A stretch of 64,000 bases of DNA, taken from positions 1 through 64,000 of the forward strand of contig NZ_PCQA01000006.1 in the NCBI RefSeq assembly GCF_002979915.1. The letters are read 5' to 3'. The translations under genes were made by a program, and so were the position numbers. Below the pieces are notes generated by a model. The model searched no databases, was not told the origin of the DNA, and saw only the letters and a list, made by a program, of their open reading frames with translations. The DNA comes from Arthrobacter sp. MYb213 (GTDB lineage Bacteria > Actinomycetota > Actinomycetes > Actinomycetales > Micrococcaceae). Positions 63,547 to 64,000 of this stretch are shown here, piece by piece. Numbering within the stretch: position 1 is the first letter of the stretch; each line of letters starts with the position of its first letter.

Positions 63547-64000
63547 TTAATGCACCAACTTTCGATAGGACGGGTGCCAGCTGAGTACTTTCGATTCAAT
63601 CCCGCCGCTGAGCAACTGCAAGAGCAATCCGACTGCACCAAGGATCAGGACGAGCCCGTAAAGATCTGCAGTTTCATTAGCGCTTAGTGCTCGCTGGATT
63701 TCCGAACCTAGCCCAGGGCCTCCCCCGAGAAGCCCAGCAACTACGGAAACGATCAGTGAGATCGGTATCGCTGTTCTGATTGCAGTAGCGATAAAGGCCG
63801 AGGCGGAGGGTAAAACTACTCGTCCAAGAATTTCGCCTGTTCCGACACCATAAGAGCGACTTGTTTGAATAGCAACGGGATCCGTTTCTCTTACTCCAGC
63901 AGCAGTCTGATAGAGAATCGGGAGCAGACAACCGTAGAAGACGAGGAATTCCCCCATGCGTTGGGTGGGACCCAGCACTAAGATTGCCAAAGGCATGATC
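63547..64000 (-). CDS. ABC transporter permease, 5' part outside window
   Basis: The C-terminal ~150 residues of a second permease are visible. The EAA-loop-like sequence TSRSYGVGTGEILGRVVLPSASAF and PLAILVLGPTQ correspond to mid-protein positions in SsuC-type permeases. The Met at 63996 is therefore internal, and the true start lies beyond 64000. The order on this strand is permease, permease, ATPase. Confidence 0.85.
   Translation of the reverse strand, partial: IMPLAILVLGPTQRMGEFLVFYGCLLPILYQTAAGVRETDPVAIQTSRSYGVGTGEILGRVVLPSASAFIATAIRTAIPISLIVSVVAGLLGGGPGLGSEIQRALSANETADLYGLVLILGAVGLLLQLLSGGIESKVLSWHPSYRKLVH

Noticed and set aside
1-64000. CRISPR arrays, insertion sequences and prophage genes
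   Set aside because: No regularly spaced repeats, transposase or integrase sequences, or terminal inverted repeats were seen.

Overview
The window looks like a chromosomal segment of a Micrococcaceae actinobacterium (Arthrobacter / Glutamicibacter type). The reasons are moderate GC, a mycothione reductase, a SAM-IV-class riboswitch, a DUF222/HNH protein, a DUF6328 protein, and a creatinine-to-glycine pathway with heterotetrameric sarcosine oxidase of the kind purified from Arthrobacter and Corynebacterium. The genus is inferred from gene content, not from a phylogenetic marker. I see no insertion sequences, prophage genes or CRISPR arrays.

Layout. 1-1214: 3' end missing from a DUF222/HNH protein. 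1455-6214: arsenic resistance (divergent arsR; ACR3 efflux pump, arsC, an ArsO-like flavoprotein with a cysteine-pair tail, and a PstS-like lipoprotein). 6279-16567: housekeeping and transport genes (SulP permease with divergent MerR regulator, nhaA, MHS transporter, CHY zinc-finger protein, mycothione reductase, universal stress protein, secreted SGNH hydrolase), ending with an unknown gene behind a SAM-IV riboswitch. 16582-31925: one-carbon and creatinine catabolism. The leftward operon is glyA-soxB-soxD-soxA-soxG-purU. A GntR regulator diverges from it, followed by crnA-BCCT transporter, creatinase, an MHS transporter, an IclR regulator and a cupin. Creatinine is opened to creatine, creatine is hydrolysed to sarcosine and urea, and sarcosine is oxidised to glycine plus methylene-THF. 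GlyA and PurU then handle glycine/serine and the folate pool.

31926-47130: membrane protein, ferredoxin reductase, betaine-type BCCT transporter, a subtilase followed by a separate I9-like propeptide/inhibitor gene, FMN reductase, tRNA-Ala(GGC), VOC protein, MFS exporter, EEP phosphatase, AlkB-like protein, and a siroheme cluster (sirohydrochlorin chelatase; divergent small ORF, SUMT, HemD-winged-helix fusion). 47548-57310: PfkB kinase, IclR regulator and histidine utilisation split in two (hutU and hutH), with a membrane protein and a large Orn/Lys/Arg-type decarboxylase inserted on the opposite strand; then panD. 57311-64000: UvrA2-type ATPase, several conserved unknowns, and an SsuBC-type ABC transporter cut by the window edge.

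The strongest non-gene signals are three. (1) The same tripartite operator, TTGCAAC-N3-GTTGCAG-N4-CGCAAC, sits at nearly the same distance from the -35 box before both the crnA and creatinase transcription units. (2) A shared 18-bp motif (15/18 identical) plus a common leader decamer occur at matching distances before hutU and hutH. (3) A SAM-IV riboswitch precedes a gene of unknown function. These were found by reading the sequence; no database search was run.
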